NCBI RefSeq assembly: GCF_036417845.1
Contig: NC_089982.1
Coordinates: 43,487,684-43,551,683 of the forward strand
Length of the DNA: 64,000 bases
Source of the DNA: Apteryx mantelli
Taxonomy: Eukaryota > Chordata > Aves > Apterygiformes > Apterygidae
Direction: 5' to 3'
This document shows positions 1 to 15,130 of the stretch, in pieces. The notes below the pieces were generated by a model. The model saw only the letters and a program-made list of their open reading frames with translations. It had not been told where the DNA came from and did no database searches. The first letter of the stretch is position 1. Each line of letters begins with the position of its first letter. The translations under genes and the position numbers were made by a program.

Positions 1-1014
1 GTGATAAACAAAGTATTCATTTTTTTAATAAAAAAGTCTTTTATGGTGCAAGTAAAAAAAAGTTATATAGTTGCAGCTCAAGTTCACATTTCAAGGATAA
101 GTGAAAAATTTGCCTTCTGTTCCTTGCAAAATTAAGACCGATTTGGATATAGAAAATTTAAACAGTGGTGATCTTTTTCAGTAGTAAGTGAGCAGTAAAG
201 ACTAACGTAAATAAAAATGAATATTATACTGTAAAATTTGAAAATAACACGTTTAATTAACTGAAGAAATGAGAAACTGGCTTATATATTCATTCTCTGT
301 AGGTTCTATCTACACAAACATTGAAAAATGCTTTATCACCCAAGAGCTCTGCTGTCATTATCTTACACTCAGTGACAAAACAATCAAAAAAATTGCAGCC
401 AGAAAAGAACTTTTTCTCAGCTCAGATAGAAAGGAGCTCTGGATTTTTTGAAGGGGGAGAGGAGATTGTGATGTTTTATCCTTTAGTAGTCGAGGTACTG
501 TCCACTACCTAAAAATTCCTGTGAATCTTGCTAAATAATATCTACTTTTGAAGGGCTTTAGGAAAACAATGATCTGCTACCTTTCCTGCCCTGTTTTTGT
601 AGCTTTCAGTCTTTTCTGTAGGGCTTTGGTTTGGGGGGAATTTGGGGGGGCCTTTGTTGTATGGGAATGCATGTTGATGACAGAGATGATCTTGATCAAA
701 CACCTACTGTTTGTGATTGTGGTAGCTGGTCCTTTGCAGACTATTATCACTATGTCCCTAAATCAGAAAATGAGTAGGTAGCAATAATATTTAGCTGGAT
801 CCACACATGGAGACCACTGCATAAAATTGATAAACAGGGTCTCATACGCTAAGCTAACATTAAAATATCAGAAATTGTTGAAGAACTTCCCCCTGAAAAG
901 GTGAAAGAAGTTCATGGAGTATATGGGTTGGGAGAGAGCTGAAATGTATTCCTGGTACATAATGCATGGCTGACAGAAAATTGATGTAAGATGTATTTAA
1001 ATTGAATGAAATTG

Positions 1015-1200
1015 GCAATATGGAAAATAAGATGGAGAGAACAGAAGAGGTGTTAAAAACATTAAAAAGTAGAAAAGAAAGTGGAAATATGTGAGAGGAA
1101 ATGAAGAATGGGAAAGAAGAGTGAATAAAACTGCATGTACAGGAAAAATGATGAAGAGAAGAGCAAAAAGGTAAATGATATGAAGAGTAAGAAACAATAA
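1015..1200. repeat. Purine-rich low-complexity tract
   Basis: The plus strand is strongly enriched in A and G, with few pyrimidines, and in gaa/aag/gag words. The complementary strand is therefore rich in Ser, Phe and Leu codons, which accounts for the 141-codon minus-strand open frame at 860-1285. No function is seen. Confidence 0.75.
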
Positions 1201-1427
1201 GTAATAGGAATAGATATATAATTAAATGTGCTGTCCAGAGAAATACAGAAGAGCCAAAGGAGAATATAAATTGGAGACAGACCAAGTAGTTGTAAAAGTT
1301 ACTTGCCTACAAGTAAAATATTAATTTCTGCTTCATGTTAAGAAGAAATTTGACTATGACCTCAGTAAACAGTTAATACCAGAATCTTCATATGTCATAC
1401 AAGAGACTATGTAAATTGAAAAATAAA

Positions 1428-1464
1428 GTAAAATAAAATAAAATAAAATAAAATAAAATAAAAT
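1428..1464. repeat. (TAAAA)n microsatellite
   Basis: About seven tandem copies of the pentanucleotide aaaat/taaaa, with one impurity (aaagt) near the start. The opposite strand gives a low-complexity run of Phe-Ile-Leu-Phe-Tyr, which explains the open frame there. Confidence 0.95.
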
Positions 1465-2424
1465 GTGGTGTTGTGAGGCAGTCCAAAAATATTACCTGTG
1501 CTCTTGCAATACTTTAGCATGGAGGTTCTTAGATACTGGAGTCCATCAAGCTTAGTCAGGGCATTAGCCAATAGATAAGGAAAATGAAGCAAAATATGTT
1601 GAAATGACTGTTCTTTAATTTTTTCCCAGACCTAACTTAGACTTTCATGAAGTGTCTTTTGCAATGTGGAAGAAACTGTAGGAATGAGAGAAAATTAATG
1701 TCAAGCACATAGTTTAAGAAAATTGAGTTTCTATCCATCTGATAAACTGGAGATTATCAGAACAAGACTTCAGTTCATGCAAGTCTAAAAAGTACTGAAA
1801 AAGCAGTCTTGGAAGAGGTTGGGGGCCAATAGATTGTTTAGTGACATCACGCAGGCTGTAAAGCAGGGAGGTAGGAACTGAAGCTAAGGAGGGACTAGGT
1901 AGGAAGGCATTTAGGAAAGAGTATCTTGGCACAGATGGTGATTAATATGTGAAATGGACCGCCAAAGACAGCGGCAAAAGTTGTAACCATAAACACATTC
2001 AAAAACAATTATACAAGCATTTAGAAGAGAAAGAATATTATGGGGTACAAAGTCCAAACAGATAACTAGCTGGACACAGACAACCTGCATGGCCCCCTTT
2101 CATCTCAGGGTATTACTTTGTTATTGTCAGGATAAGTGATGTGTCACCAAACATGTATTTAATGTTCTGAGTTTTCTCCCCAATACATACTGCTCATGGA
2201 CATTATTCTGCTGTCTGTTGGACAGACTTTTGGTACACACATATTCATCAAATAGGTGTTAGTTGATTAGTCCTTGGAGAATGAAAATATGCTGAGAGCT
2301 TTGTGGAGAAGGGTAGCTTATGGGGAAATTCACAGTGCAAAAAGGAAAATCAGGGGAAAAAAAGATATAACTAATCTCCCAGTCTCCCCAGAACAGATAT
2401 GCTTCCCCAGAAGAAAAGAAAAAA

Positions 2425-2490
2425 ATGAAATGAAATGAAATGAAACAAAACAAAATAAAATAAAATAAAATAATAAAATAAAAATAAAAA
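2425..2490. repeat. Compound pentanucleotide microsatellite (GAAAT)n-(CAAAA)n-(TAAAA)n
   Basis: Four tgaaa units pass into caaaa units and then taaaa units, with a 4-base slip at taata. It is the second A-rich pentamer array within 1 kb, the first being at 1428-1464. The minus-strand open frame across it (2259-2534) is a by-product. Confidence 0.95.
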
Positions 2491-5400
2491 GAATTAAAAT
2501 ATTTCTTCCTTACCTTTATAGTAGTACAGGACATCGATTTTTATAGGCTGAACAGATTTTTTAATAATCCTAAATATACCCCATTTTTACTAAATGCAAA
2601 GAGTGTGTATTTGTGTATAGAAGTGTACACTGTAATTTTTACTGAATATAAGGAATGGGTACCTTTTTAAAAAATATATTATATAAATTCATTGAGTTAT
2701 GTGTAATCTAATCCTGAGATTTAACTATTTAAGGTGGCGTATTATCCTCTGAAGTAGGTTGTCAGACAAAAAGCTAAGCTGTTGCCACTTGTTCCATCCT
2801 GGGAAATGGAAGTCAAATTACTGCCTCCAAAAGGATGTGCATCTTTTAGCCACAGAGCACAGACTGAAGGGCAGAAGTCAAAAATTTCCTCAAGGAGAGC
2901 AAATGGAAAAGATTTGGAAAGAAATTTATTAGTCTCTATCTTTTACTGATTTTTTGGCAAGTGTCTGAGACATAGTAGATGAAGAAGAAAGAAATAACAA
3001 TAACTATTCAGGTTAAGAGCTTTCCTGCTTTTCAGTGCTACAAATCTAACATACGCCAAGAACGTCAAGGAGCGAATAAAGTTTTACATGGCTGAACACA
3101 ACTGAAAATGGCATATTTTCTCTCTTCTGCTCATACATAGCTCTGTTTTAGAATGAAACTGGAACAAAACATTGATGCAGAAGTATAATTATATTACAAT
3201 ACATTTTGTGTAATCATTGCAGTCTTTGAAGTGTTAAGGTACAGGCTTTCTGGACTAAGTAACAGATGGAAAACAGAGGATTAGTGGTGAAACTGCCCAG
3301 AGATACAATCCCATTGAGCAAAGAAGGCTAGACAGAAGCATCCCTCACGCACCACTTTTAGGCATTAGGATTTCTTAGAATTTCTCAGTTGTCCTGCACT
3401 AATGAACAAACTCTTTTTGCTTAATATGAAATTGCACAAAATAATGGGATGAAAACTTGACCTCAGTTTAAGGGATATTGGATCCACATCTGTTTAGACT
3501 GTGATAGGGTGCAATGAGAGAAGGGAGAGAGCAGCAATTCACTCACAATACAGAAAAATGCAGTAAACAGAGTGAAAAATGAGAGAGAGAGAGATTCCAG
3601 TAAAAGCAAAGAATGGTGAGAGGGGTACTACCATTCTGGGGCAGGAACTCCATCTAATTCATCTATCTTGTCAGAAAGAGAAATGTATCTCTAAGGTCAG
3701 ATGAAGGTTTTCAGGACCCTGTCCCAAAATAGCCTATCCTATACTCAAGTTTTAGACTATTTATTAGTTTAATATATTAAAGAGGCAAAAGACAACAACA
3801 TGTATTAGTGACCAAACATGAGCTATACTCTGGATTCCGATATTCTTATGCCTGACAAATAAGCAGCACCTTATTCTGTGAACTGACCAGAGTCAATGAA
3901 AGAAATGTCTGTAATTTACTTATCAGCTTTTACATTGATTCAGACATAGCAGATGCTATTGTTGCTTATCCAGGTACCATGTTGCTTAAGTACCATAGTT
4001 TACAAAACAACTGCATTTTATGCTGGTTCAGAACAGTTAGCATCTGTTTGAGAGACATGGTCTTCTAATAATATAAGACTCTTGTAAAGGTTCAGAAGAA
4101 AATACGTTTAGCAGATATGATCTGACCCTAGAAGCTTGAGCTGCAAAAGCAATATAGCCCATCAGTAAAACATGAAAATATGATCAAGAAGAATAAAGAC
4201 AAGAAAGCTCTTTTTAAAAAAGCAGATTACTGTACTATTTAGTAAAGAATACAGCATCACTGTGAACTTCCATCTTTTGATGCAGTGTTAGAGCTAAAAC
4301 CGTAAAGAGGAAACAGTTCTCTGAGTAAAAAAATAATATTTATTACGGGGCCATCTCATTTTGAAAGGAAGATCTGTGGAAAACATACACGGTTTAACTC
4401 ATGGTTAAAGACATGGTGGCAGGAATTACATGTGATTATCATTTCCGAGAAACTGAGGTTTCTGATCTCTGAGTTTTGACAGTGTGAAGGATTCTCTATT
4501 TACGATCTGCCACCTTTACAATCCTGTGGAAGGTGCAGGAAGTAAAGAGGGCCGTCAGACCAACCTCATTTAATCTTGTATGCTTAATCTTATAACTCTT
4601 GTATAAATAGAATATTAAGATAAATTAGTAGGAGTCAATGTTCTTCAGAAAAACAGTCTTAACCTCTTTCATGGGCATACAGCTTTGACAGTGTTTTTAT
4701 CCATGTTAACTGTCTGTGCTATATTGTAAGCTTATGTCCCTCAAGCAGATGGCACTCTAATTATTCATATTTGTAATAGACTTCTTTTCCAAAGACAAAG
4801 CTAATATGAGATAAATTTGAGGCACCAAAGCAATATTTTTAAATTGCCTTCATTTGGTGAGCTAGCTGTGGAAGACTTCTTAACCCCTCTACCCACACCC
4901 AGTGTGGAAATTACGAGTAGCTCTTTAGGTCAGTACTGCATATTATTTCCTCATTATATCATCAGCTGTGTTTTCATTAAGCTTGAGACAGATGCATCCA
5001 GCTGCACAAATCATAGTCTGCCTCAAATACAGTTAGATTTAGACCAAAACAGAAGAAAGATATTGTAATTCAAAATGCCTTTCTAAATTGGGATAAGCTG
5101 CTTAGAAAATATCCAGATGTCAGACACAAAAGGTGTTTTAAATTTATTTATTTAACATCCTAAATGTTTACAGCAGTAGCATGAAATATTTTCGGTCCAG
5201 CAGCATACTGAATTCAAAGATAATTTGCAGATACTCTTAAGCAAGAGACATGAATAACTTCTGAGGGCAAGGTTTTCACATACAGCCTGTAATACTCTAC
5301 ATGAAGGTCCCTTATGGACACCAGACCCCATTTTTGAGGACCTATGTTCTTATATTTTTGCTCAACAGTATTAGTTTCTGAGCTGTGATGTTATTTGTAA

Positions 5401-8400
5401 ATCTTTCACTGCCAAAGTAAATGATGAATAAAACTGAAATACAGGATCTGAGTTTTAACAGGACAGCTGAACCATGGGTAATAATGGCTAGTTCCAGCAA
5501 AGTTTTCTATTAGAACTTTAAAGTGATGGAGAATAAAGAGTTGTGCTTTTGAAGTATTAAAACCCTGTGGTCCTCAGATGACAGGCATTATAAGGCATAA
5601 ACAACACAGGAGAATCTGACATACTGAAATAGCATTTAGGTAAAGGTAATTTTCATATGAAATCTTATTCCAGATGGAACTGATTTAAAAGAGGCAACAA
5701 ATACTCATTTCTTCAGGCACAGGGGATTGTCCTGAATGTTTTTGTTTGGAACTTTTTAACCAAGACTTTAAAAATAAAGTTTTAAAAAATGCATTCAGAA
5801 ATGTATGTGACTGAGCCAAAAATAACCCTATTTGGTGCATCAGTTTATAAAAGTTCACCACAGAGACTACCTCAAGAAGGGGTAAGGAGGTCTCTGAACC
5901 GGTCTAAACCTCTATGGTAGTCTGTTCACAGGGCAAAAACATGGCCATGCCTGAACAAAACAGGTTTTTCAGCGTGCAAGTTTTAGTAAAAAATCCCTGA
6001 AGCTGACTATGTAATACTTAGCGTCAGTCCACAGTTACTGGGTCGCAGTAAGTGCCATTAATTCCTGTCATCTAATAATACAGAAAAGCAGGATGCTTAT
6101 GCTGTATTGATCTACCATATGCTTACTTGGGCCTCAGAGTTTCTATCTTACGTGCTAAACCTCGAAGAATATCCATAACCCATTCTGATTTATGACATAG
6201 AAAGCTGTTATGCAGATTTACTATGCAGAAAACAAGCATTGAAATTAGCCATTTATAGCCTCTGCAGGATGCATCTGCCTAATTATTTGCACAATATAGC
6301 TCATATGCTTTCCTAACAGACCACTGAAGAGAATACAATTTATAATCTAGTTTCAGGTAAGCTGGAGGTGTTTCAAATAACCTGAAAAAGGAATTAATTC
6401 CAAATATTAAAGGTATTTGACAAAATCTGAAATGAAATCATTATGTTTAAAGGCCAATTTCTCAGCAAACACAAATCAAGGTAAAAAAACTTAAACAAGA
6501 TGACAACCAGACTCTCATTTTCAACCTTTGGCACCTAACATTAGAAACACTTGACACCTTTTTCTTTACTACAATGCAATTTCTTTAAACAATGTAGTTC
6601 ATTGACGTTATTGCCACAATATTAAACTTATTAAAAATACCAAGAACTATCATTGGTTATATTAATCATTTGTCTTGCAAATATAATAAGGAGTTACATT
6701 ACAATATGTTTTAGTGCAAAAAATAGTAATTTAATCATCTGCATATTTAACATGCATCATATTCACTGAATGGGACTGGATCCATCAGTTGTTTTATGTG
6801 TGTTTTTCACTGTCATCTCCTCAGTTGTGTTCTAGTGTACATGTTCTCTAACCTGTGTGCTAGCTGGATACCAAATTCACTTAGTATTCCTGACATGAGT
6901 AGTCATGCCACGTGTCATTTGAAAGGCCATTTTTTCCTGAATGTGCCAGAAATCTGCAGATTTCCTCAAGCAGCAGAGTGTTCAGCCTATTTTAATCGTT
7001 CTCCTCTTCCGTAACCTCTACTAGCTCATAGCAGTTGTTATTTTCTGATCATCAGTAGTATATGGAAGAGACAGGCCTGTAAGATGTCAGGGACAGCTCA
7101 AGTTCAGCGTTGTCACAGTTTTTTCTCTGATGTAAGAAAGTTGTGAAAGCCAATACATTACATCAAACTCTAAGCACTGCAAGCAGAAGTGTGACCACTG
7201 TGCAATAACCGGGAACTACTCTGTGTACCGCTTTTCCCCTGACTCACGCATAGGTCTTTATAGCCTTACGTACACTCTCAGTAGGTTAATATTTTACCTG
7301 TTTTATTATGAAGGCCACTTCATAACAGTTTTCGGTTTCCTCTGAAATTGTCTTTGGTTGGTCAAGCATACCCTAGGGAAGACAGAGGAGAAAAATATTT
7401 TTTTTCAACTGTCCTTTTTTTACTGCAACTGTCAAACTTTGTACTTTTCCAAACTCAGAAGCTCTGTGAAATGATCAGTCAGGACAGCCACTTTGAGTAT
7501 GGTTAAAAGTAGGAATGATATATTTTCATCAGTTGAATAGATTTTTCTAAACAGCAGGGATGCCCTTCTGTTTCAAATACAGTCTGTTCTCTTCTACTAC
7601 TTACACCAAGGAAATAACAATTGTTTATATTCTATATGATTCCAGTAGGTTCAAAATTTAGTATATAATGTTTCAGAAGTGTTTCTCATTTTGCTTGTCA
7701 GTCACAGCTTCGAGAATATATTTCTCCAGCCTGACTGATATGCTTTCATTGCACATTGGATAATTTTTATAAGCTTGCCAGATTTATCTTAATTGTATAG
7801 ACTCAAAATCAAAACAAAACATTTCCAAAGTATTTTCTCCAAGGACAGTGTATTATATATTATTATAGAATATCATATAAAATAAGATAGGGAACTATGG
7901 AATGTTGCATTTTATCTAACGGTAGAGAATAATTAAGCTATAAATACATGTTTAGATTATATTTTCCAGTAGGTGCACAGGGAATTAGCTGTAAAAGTCC
8001 TATTAGTGTTAAGTGGAAGTTGCAATACTAAATTTGTTTGCATCACTCTAAAGCTTTACCACTTAAGTCAGAATAGGAAAGTCAGTGAGAGGGAAATTAT
8101 TTTTCCCAGTTGTATCTATCTCTTCATATAGATGTCAGAGTTGACAATATTCACCATATTCAACCATAATTTTTAGCATGTGTAATATATGGATTATTCT
8201 TTTGGATAATTCATTGCTCAAACCTTTAATTGAAGGTAACTTTTATAAGAATAATGGTCACATTTCCATTAAAATAAGGAAGTCTATAAAGACTTAGATG
8301 TAAAGCCTGTCTTCTTGGTGATTTGTTCAAAATGGCAGATCCTGAGGTTTTGAATAAGCGTTTTTAATGAAGTATTGATTCAATAAGAATTTTTTGTTAG

Positions 8401-11400
8401 AAAATGCTGACTTATGATTACAAAAAGTTTTTACAAAAAAAGGCCAGCTTAAGTCCAGTTGTTCTCTCAAAAATATATCCAGAATTCCTAAACACTCAGG
8501 ATAGTCTGTTTCTCTAGTATTCCAGTGTGCTGTAAATGGTCTCATATTTGATTTGTTAACTTTATCTAATATCTAATAGCACATCTGTTGGTTCCACCAT
8601 AAAATAGAAGGAATCTTCATTCATGAGTTTTACCACAACTACACTGAAGTCTTTAAAATTGTCAGCATATGGAGCACAGACTCTCTACATAAATTAGGAG
8701 TTATCATTTGAGTCACATGAAGACTGATATCAATAATTATCCATACTGTGAAAAGACACACGAGCCTGAGCTCTTTTCTCTTTCTGCCTTTTTGTCCTGA
8801 GACATTGGCTAGGAAAATTTTAACACCCTTCCAAACCAGCTGTGAATACTGGCATTGCCAAATAGCATGTACAGAAAATGATTATGATTGATAGAAAAAA
8901 AGTTCCGTTATATGGTTGTATTGAATGAAGTATATAAAGATTTTGTTTATTAAAGAAGTTAAAGAGTATGTCCAAAAGAAAAAAAATCAGTTCAATGCTA
9001 GTAGTGAAGTGCACATGAGTAAAGAGACATAAATTATGAGTGAGTTGAGAAAATCCTGGGGGAAGGGCCTGCCGCTAGTTTGATCTTGGCCTTGAGCTCC
9101 CTGGAAATGTCCTTAAAAATCTATCAAATAAGAATATAGGTATGCAGCAAAAGGACATCTGTGCTAAAAATGAACCAGACTGAGCTGTCATTATTTAGAC
9201 TATAACCATGCGTAGCTGTGGACTCTGTCCAGGAGAGCAGTTTACAACACTAAATAGACACGGAAGAGCTATGACACCGCAGTCAAGGTCTCATAAATAC
9301 AGAAGAAAAGGAGCTGAAGGTCCTCACCTTTCATTCTGGTCCTATTTCTTCTCATGCAAAGCTGTAGACTTTGATGGATCTTATAGGAACATATACTTGG
9401 GTTTTAGTGACACTATGGGCAATTCCCTACTTCAACCCCAGAAGAACTTCATAGAGAATACTTTCAAATTCTCCAGTTTTATGGAGCTTTTATCCATACA
9501 GACTATGATATAAGCATGAGATTTCACAATCAGAATTAATAGGAAACAGAAAATTAAAAAATATATATATTAAACTAAAGCAAGTAAAAATCGTGTAATG
9601 AAATACATGTCTTTTATTATTCAGGATCCTAATTGTCTTGTTATCTTGAAGTGAGACATCAGTCGAAGAGATACAGGTCCCAGACATAATAAGTCAAATG
9701 TAATTGTATGCTTTTTATCACAACAGTGATGCAGATGAAGTAGAGATGTTATCATGTTTATAAAAAAACTCTTTGAAAGTCTGCCTTTTAAAATAAACTT
9801 TCTCTAAATCAACATTTTACAAAGTAATAATCTAAAATGCATACATCAAAAATGAAAACAGTTGCAGACAGATAACAACATATACGACACTGATATAATG
9901 AATAAATAGCTCCCATTATGTATTGCAAACTCAATAAAAATGCTAGCGTTATATAAATGAGTGTGTTCAAAGTATACATATTTATTTTTAAAGAGACCGA
10001 ACTGGCAGGTCTAAAGTAGATTCATAGCAAAATTTGCTTTTAGTTCACAAAGAATACTTGGGGGCCATCAATTGTGAGCTTGTCAGTCAACAGAAGCACA
10101 AGTATACAAGCATTTATTTTTGTTATTTTCTTCTTTAAAGAATACCGTAGATTTGTTAGAAGAGATGCTAGAAGAGAAGATGTACAAAATATATTTCAGA
10201 TAATACTTATATCTCCCTTTGCTTACTACAGATTTTATCTGGAGAAATGGAACTTGAAGTTGCTAGCACTTCACAATGCTATGGAAACTGCACAAGTTAT
10301 TGAGACTCAGTGTCACCTTGTTTGCTTCCTGGTGTGTTGAGGAATAACGATCAGGTGCTTCCCATCACTACGTATTTGGTATTCAAATATTCTGATGCAT
10401 TTTTCTGCAATCTAGAAACTGCAGTAATAAAGAGATATCTGGAACTGACTCTCATTTACTCATTTACTGACACAGATAGTTCAAAAAACCACCACCACCA
10501 ACAACAAACCTCAGGGTCCCAAAAGACAGCTAGTGCAGGTCTCATATCCTTCTTCCTTGGATGCAACCTTTCAGCTCTAAATGTTAACTACAGGCATGCA
10601 TGACACAACTACTCTCAGCTTCATACCAGAACTGTAGCCAAGTCCTTTTTGATATAAATTGATTAGTGCTGCTTGTCAGCATCTTTGATAGATATACCCT
10701 TGCAGGGAAATGAAAACATATGGCAAAACCAGAGAGAACAACTGGAATTGCCTGCAACTCAGCAGTCTTTGGTTACAAACCACTGAACACGATCTAGACC
10801 ATCGAAAAACCTGCCCTGGCACCCTGACTCTTAGCACATTGCTCCCAGGCATGCCACTCTGCATTCCTTTCAAAATAAACACTGTTCACTTATGTTTAAT
10901 CATTAATTAAAAGGTTACAGAAATTTTTTATTACATGAGGTGGGCCTATTTTTTCACATGGACCCATCTTCTGGGAAAACAAGCAATGCTAATTTTAGCC
11001 CTTTATACAATAATATATTTTATTGCATGTAAACACAGAAGACTTAAACCTGCTGATTAATATTGGTGTTTACTTATGAAACTCCATAGTTTGCATGAAG
11101 CATAGATAAAATAGTAGACACAGGTTTCTCAGCATGTTATCTTACCATAAATTTCATCCTTTCCGAGTTCTGCAATTCAGGGGAATTTCAAGCTTCAATA
11201 TCTGGTGCACAGGAACCTTTTAGAAATACCACCCCTGTAACTTCTCCTCCTGGAAAAGTGTGTCTTGTAATAAGCTGCATGCACTAATATTTCTCATTTC
11301 TCATGATAACCTCTGGTAATGTAAAGTTTTCCCTCCTTTTAAGTAAAATGTTTGTTGGCTTGTGAAAAGGTGTATTTCCATTTCCATTATAGCATTTCAG

Positions 11401-14400
11401 GGTTTTTCTAGATTCCAAGCTTTTAGAAACAAGATTTAGTTTCATATTTCCATTATAAAGTTGCCTAATTGAATGAAGAAAATATTCATAAATAATTATT
11501 CTACATGCAAACATGCCAAACATTCTTTGTAAAGAATTACTCAGGCAAGCCAGGTTTGCAAGCTGCCAGAATAAATGTCATGTGTTTTTGTAAGAACAAT
11601 AAATTGAACAGTAGACACATTTTACTCTTTTTAAAACTGAACAGAACTGTACATTTAACATTTTTACATTACATTTTTAGCCCTAAAAGAGCTATTGGTA
11701 AGACATCAGATGGAAACAACTTTACATTACCAATAGTACACTCAGTTTGAGGGCTTTAAAGATTTCTGATTTTCAATGACTTTCAAATACCCACTATTTA
11801 TAAGTCCTCAGTATGTTTCAAAACCCAGATTCACTTTAAAAAAATTAGGTTCACAGTCCCTTCCAACAAAATAAAATTTTTAAAAGTATTTGTTTTTTAA
11901 AGGAAATGATATTTATTTGATTAAGTAAAATAGGTATAAACAATCTATTTTGCATTCAGACAAAGGATTTTTTTAAACTAATATCTATTTTACCCTTAAT
12001 GAAATGCTATATCTGGGACTTCTCAGTGAAGTTGTTGGGATCTATGACCTATATTATATAGCTGACAGCACCATTGTCATAAGAATCTCACCCGTTACGT
12101 TTTCTGAGTTGTCTATACTGAAATTCTTCCAGACTTAATCTGCATGAAGTTTTTCTATTTGTTTTCAACTTCCATACTTTCAAAATTGTCCAACTCACTG
12201 CTCATTCCATATCTATCCATTTTCTGACAAATTAAGAGCGTAAAAAGCTATATCTAGCCTATATCTGGTCCCCACTGCCAGTAATACATCTCATTTCCAT
12301 ATCCATTGTGCATACACCAGCCGTTTCCATACTCAATATATAATGTGAGAACCAGCTATGCAGTCTTCCTCCCTACACACTTGTTTCCATGCAGAGGAAA
12401 TCCTGTCATATATCCCTGAGAACAGATATGTGCTCTAACCAGTGCTTCATATGCAGGATCCTAAATTAAGCTGTAGTAGGCAACACAACATCAAAATACA
12501 ACCTGAGTGATCTCCTTGATTCAATCCCCTGTTATCACATGCAGCTCTGTCATGTCGTCTTGCCAAAATCATTTCTTCGTAGTTCTAAATATTATAAAAT
12601 AATATTTAAACACTACCCATACATGCCTAGCTGTTTGGAAACTTTGTGAGTAGGCAAAATGAAAAGTAGAATTATTTGCCTTTAAAATAGAGGAAGACAT
12701 TTGGTTTGTTAATGAGGTATAACATATTCATTTCTTGGACTACAGTGTGCTTTAAGGGTCATGAGGATGTTTTGATATTTTAGATGATGATATTTTAAGA
12801 AGACGTTTGTCACACTGAGCAATTTTGTAAAATACTGGTAAGATAACTGGGGTCATAATGATATTGCAAATAGAAAAGTGGTGTAACTGTAATAAATATT
12901 TAACCAGGAGCATAAAGCATAATGTATTGTGAAATACTCATTAATTAGATGATTTGGATTATAAAAAGGCACATGTAAGGAAGAGTTTTACGCAGATTTT
13001 TTTCCAAGATGTTACCTATCTGTTGGTCATCTTGTTTTTACATATCATGAAGGTTATAATTATTCAAGAGTGAACAGATGACTACTGAACTTTTGCTCCT
13101 TTAATTTTAATGGGAAATGATGACACTTCCCTCCTGTTTTTTGCTTAAGTCAGCCTTAGATTTTCTGTAGCAGCTCACAGTTGAATTTAGCAAAGATAAT
13201 AAATCTTGTCTAATCTCAGTCTAATTTGATGGTCAACACAATTATACATTAAAGCATTACTTGTCTATATGCTAGTTCTAAGGAGAAGATGACAAGTTAA
13301 ATTTTTACTGCATACCAATGGCTGTAGAATGTAAAGAGAGAGAATAACGGGCAGATAAATATAAGGGGGCTAGTATGCAAATGCATTCAGCTCTGATGTA
13401 GAATAAAACATGACCATCTGTACTAAATATACCTTGCTCTTTGATATATACTGAGAAGGAAAAACTGTCATTTTATTGTACTACTTACCAAAAGAAAAAA
13501 AATACAAACCTGTCACCTGACATGTAGTGACCAAGAAATTTCCTTTAACATAGTTACAGATTTTTTTTTAAACTGCAATGATACTCTCTGACAGAGAAAG
13601 CTATGCAAAGGAAAATATACTTGTACTTAGAATGGTATTTGTATAACATATTCAGAACTATGTCTTTGCAAATGACTAATTTTTGACAGAAAAAGTCAAA
13701 TGATAAAAATCAAAGCAAGTTATTTTCTAGATTAGCTAATCAATTTTTTTCCAGAATTGCCAGCAGAATTATTTTTAATTAAGAATGTACAGGTATTTTA
13801 GCTAGCTTTACAAATGAAGAGAAGGTCTCACAGCCTTTTTTCATCTTCCCCCCACCCCTTCCCTCCTTTTTCACGCTTCCAATAATGAGAAAGACACACC
13901 CTGATATCAGAAACCTAGACCAGTACCTTGAGTTAATGGAGAAGTAATTTGAACCTGGCCATTTAATGCCCCAGACGCAGGCCCAACCACCAGACTACAA
14001 CCTGAACTATATTCCCAGACAAAGTATGTGGTTCTTTCACTATTGCCCAAAACTATTGCTGTAAAAAAAGTTCCAATGAACAAAAATTTGGAAAAAAAAA
14101 TCAGTTTTCTACTTTTAAAACTGCCATTCTTAAAAACAACAGCCCTGATTCCCCTGCCATCTATGTCATGTAAATAACTTTATAGTGCTATCACAATATG
14201 CACTGAATATCAGTTGTCTCTTAGCATGCCTTCTATGCGCACATCACATAATTGTTGCTTAATTATCTTATCTTATTGGCTAGGTATGATTTCAAAAATG
14301 AGGGTGGCTAACAGCTTTTCTCCACACAAAGGTTCAGCACACAAACCTTGCAAAACAGAGACACCTCATGGTGTGTGACTTGCTTGTCCTTGTTTGCCTT

Positions 14401-14675
14401 TGGACAGTTCCTTGGGCAGGTGAGCATCACTGATTTTCTGCCCTGTGCTCCAAACTGGTGCGGAGATCATCTCCAAGCACTCTGACATGAAAGTCCAGAA
14501 GAGGTCCATACACAGCTGTGATGGTGGCTAAGCAACTAGAGGGACAGAAATGAGACACACGAGATCTAAGAATTTTAACCTTATTCTGAAATTTTTCAAA
14601 GTGATTTTAGGATTCAGTGATATCGCTCACTGAGAGAACTGAGAGATTTCCCCTTCTAATCACTTTCTTAAGGGC

Positions 14676-14707
14676 ACTAATAATGATACAGACTAATAAT
14701 GATTCAG
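14676..14707. repeat. 16-bp tandem duplication
   Basis: actaataatgatacag is followed directly by actaataatgattcag, differing at one base. It is a simple two-copy local duplication in intergenic DNA. Confidence 0.9.
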
Positions 14708-15090
14708 AAACATAATATTCTCCTTTGGACAAATATAGCTGTCAGTTTTGCCAAGAAAAGGTAAAAAATGTTAAGTAGAAAAATGAGACATTTCTTGTAA
14801 CTAAGATGCAAAGCAAAGTTTAGCTTGTCATTACTTTTTAAATATTGAAAAGTATAATTTAGTTAATGGAACCATCAAATCAAATCAGTAATTGGAAAAG
14901 CCTAAAAATGAAGTCATACATTAAAACATGTCCTGTTTGCCCATGTTTGGCACACTTAAACTTGTAGAAAAGGTACAAGAAAATGAGTGTAAAAGGTCTT
15001 TATTTCAGACTAGATTCAAAATATTCCATTGCTCCCTGCAGTTCAGGCAATATTTCCGTGTTCCCTATGTGATGAAAATGACTGGAGACT

Positions 15091-15130
15091 GGGAGAGTAC
15101 TCAGGGAAAGCACTACATTCGTACTCTCCC
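15091..15130. repeat. Inverted repeat, 10-bp perfect stem
   Basis: gggagagtac at 15091-15100 and gtactctccc at 15121-15130 are exact reverse complements around a 20-base loop. A competing pairing, actcaggg (15099-15106) with ccctgagt (15129-15136), overlaps it. No RNA gene family is recognised. Confidence 0.85.

Noticed and set aside
860..1285. 141-codon open frame on the minus strand
   Set aside because: It lies across a purine-rich tract, so its protein is Ser/Phe/Leu-rich low complexity with no domain. No splice or promoter context supports it.
2259..2534. 91-codon minus-strand frame rich in Phe and Tyr
   Set aside because: It is the translation of an A-rich pentanucleotide microsatellite.
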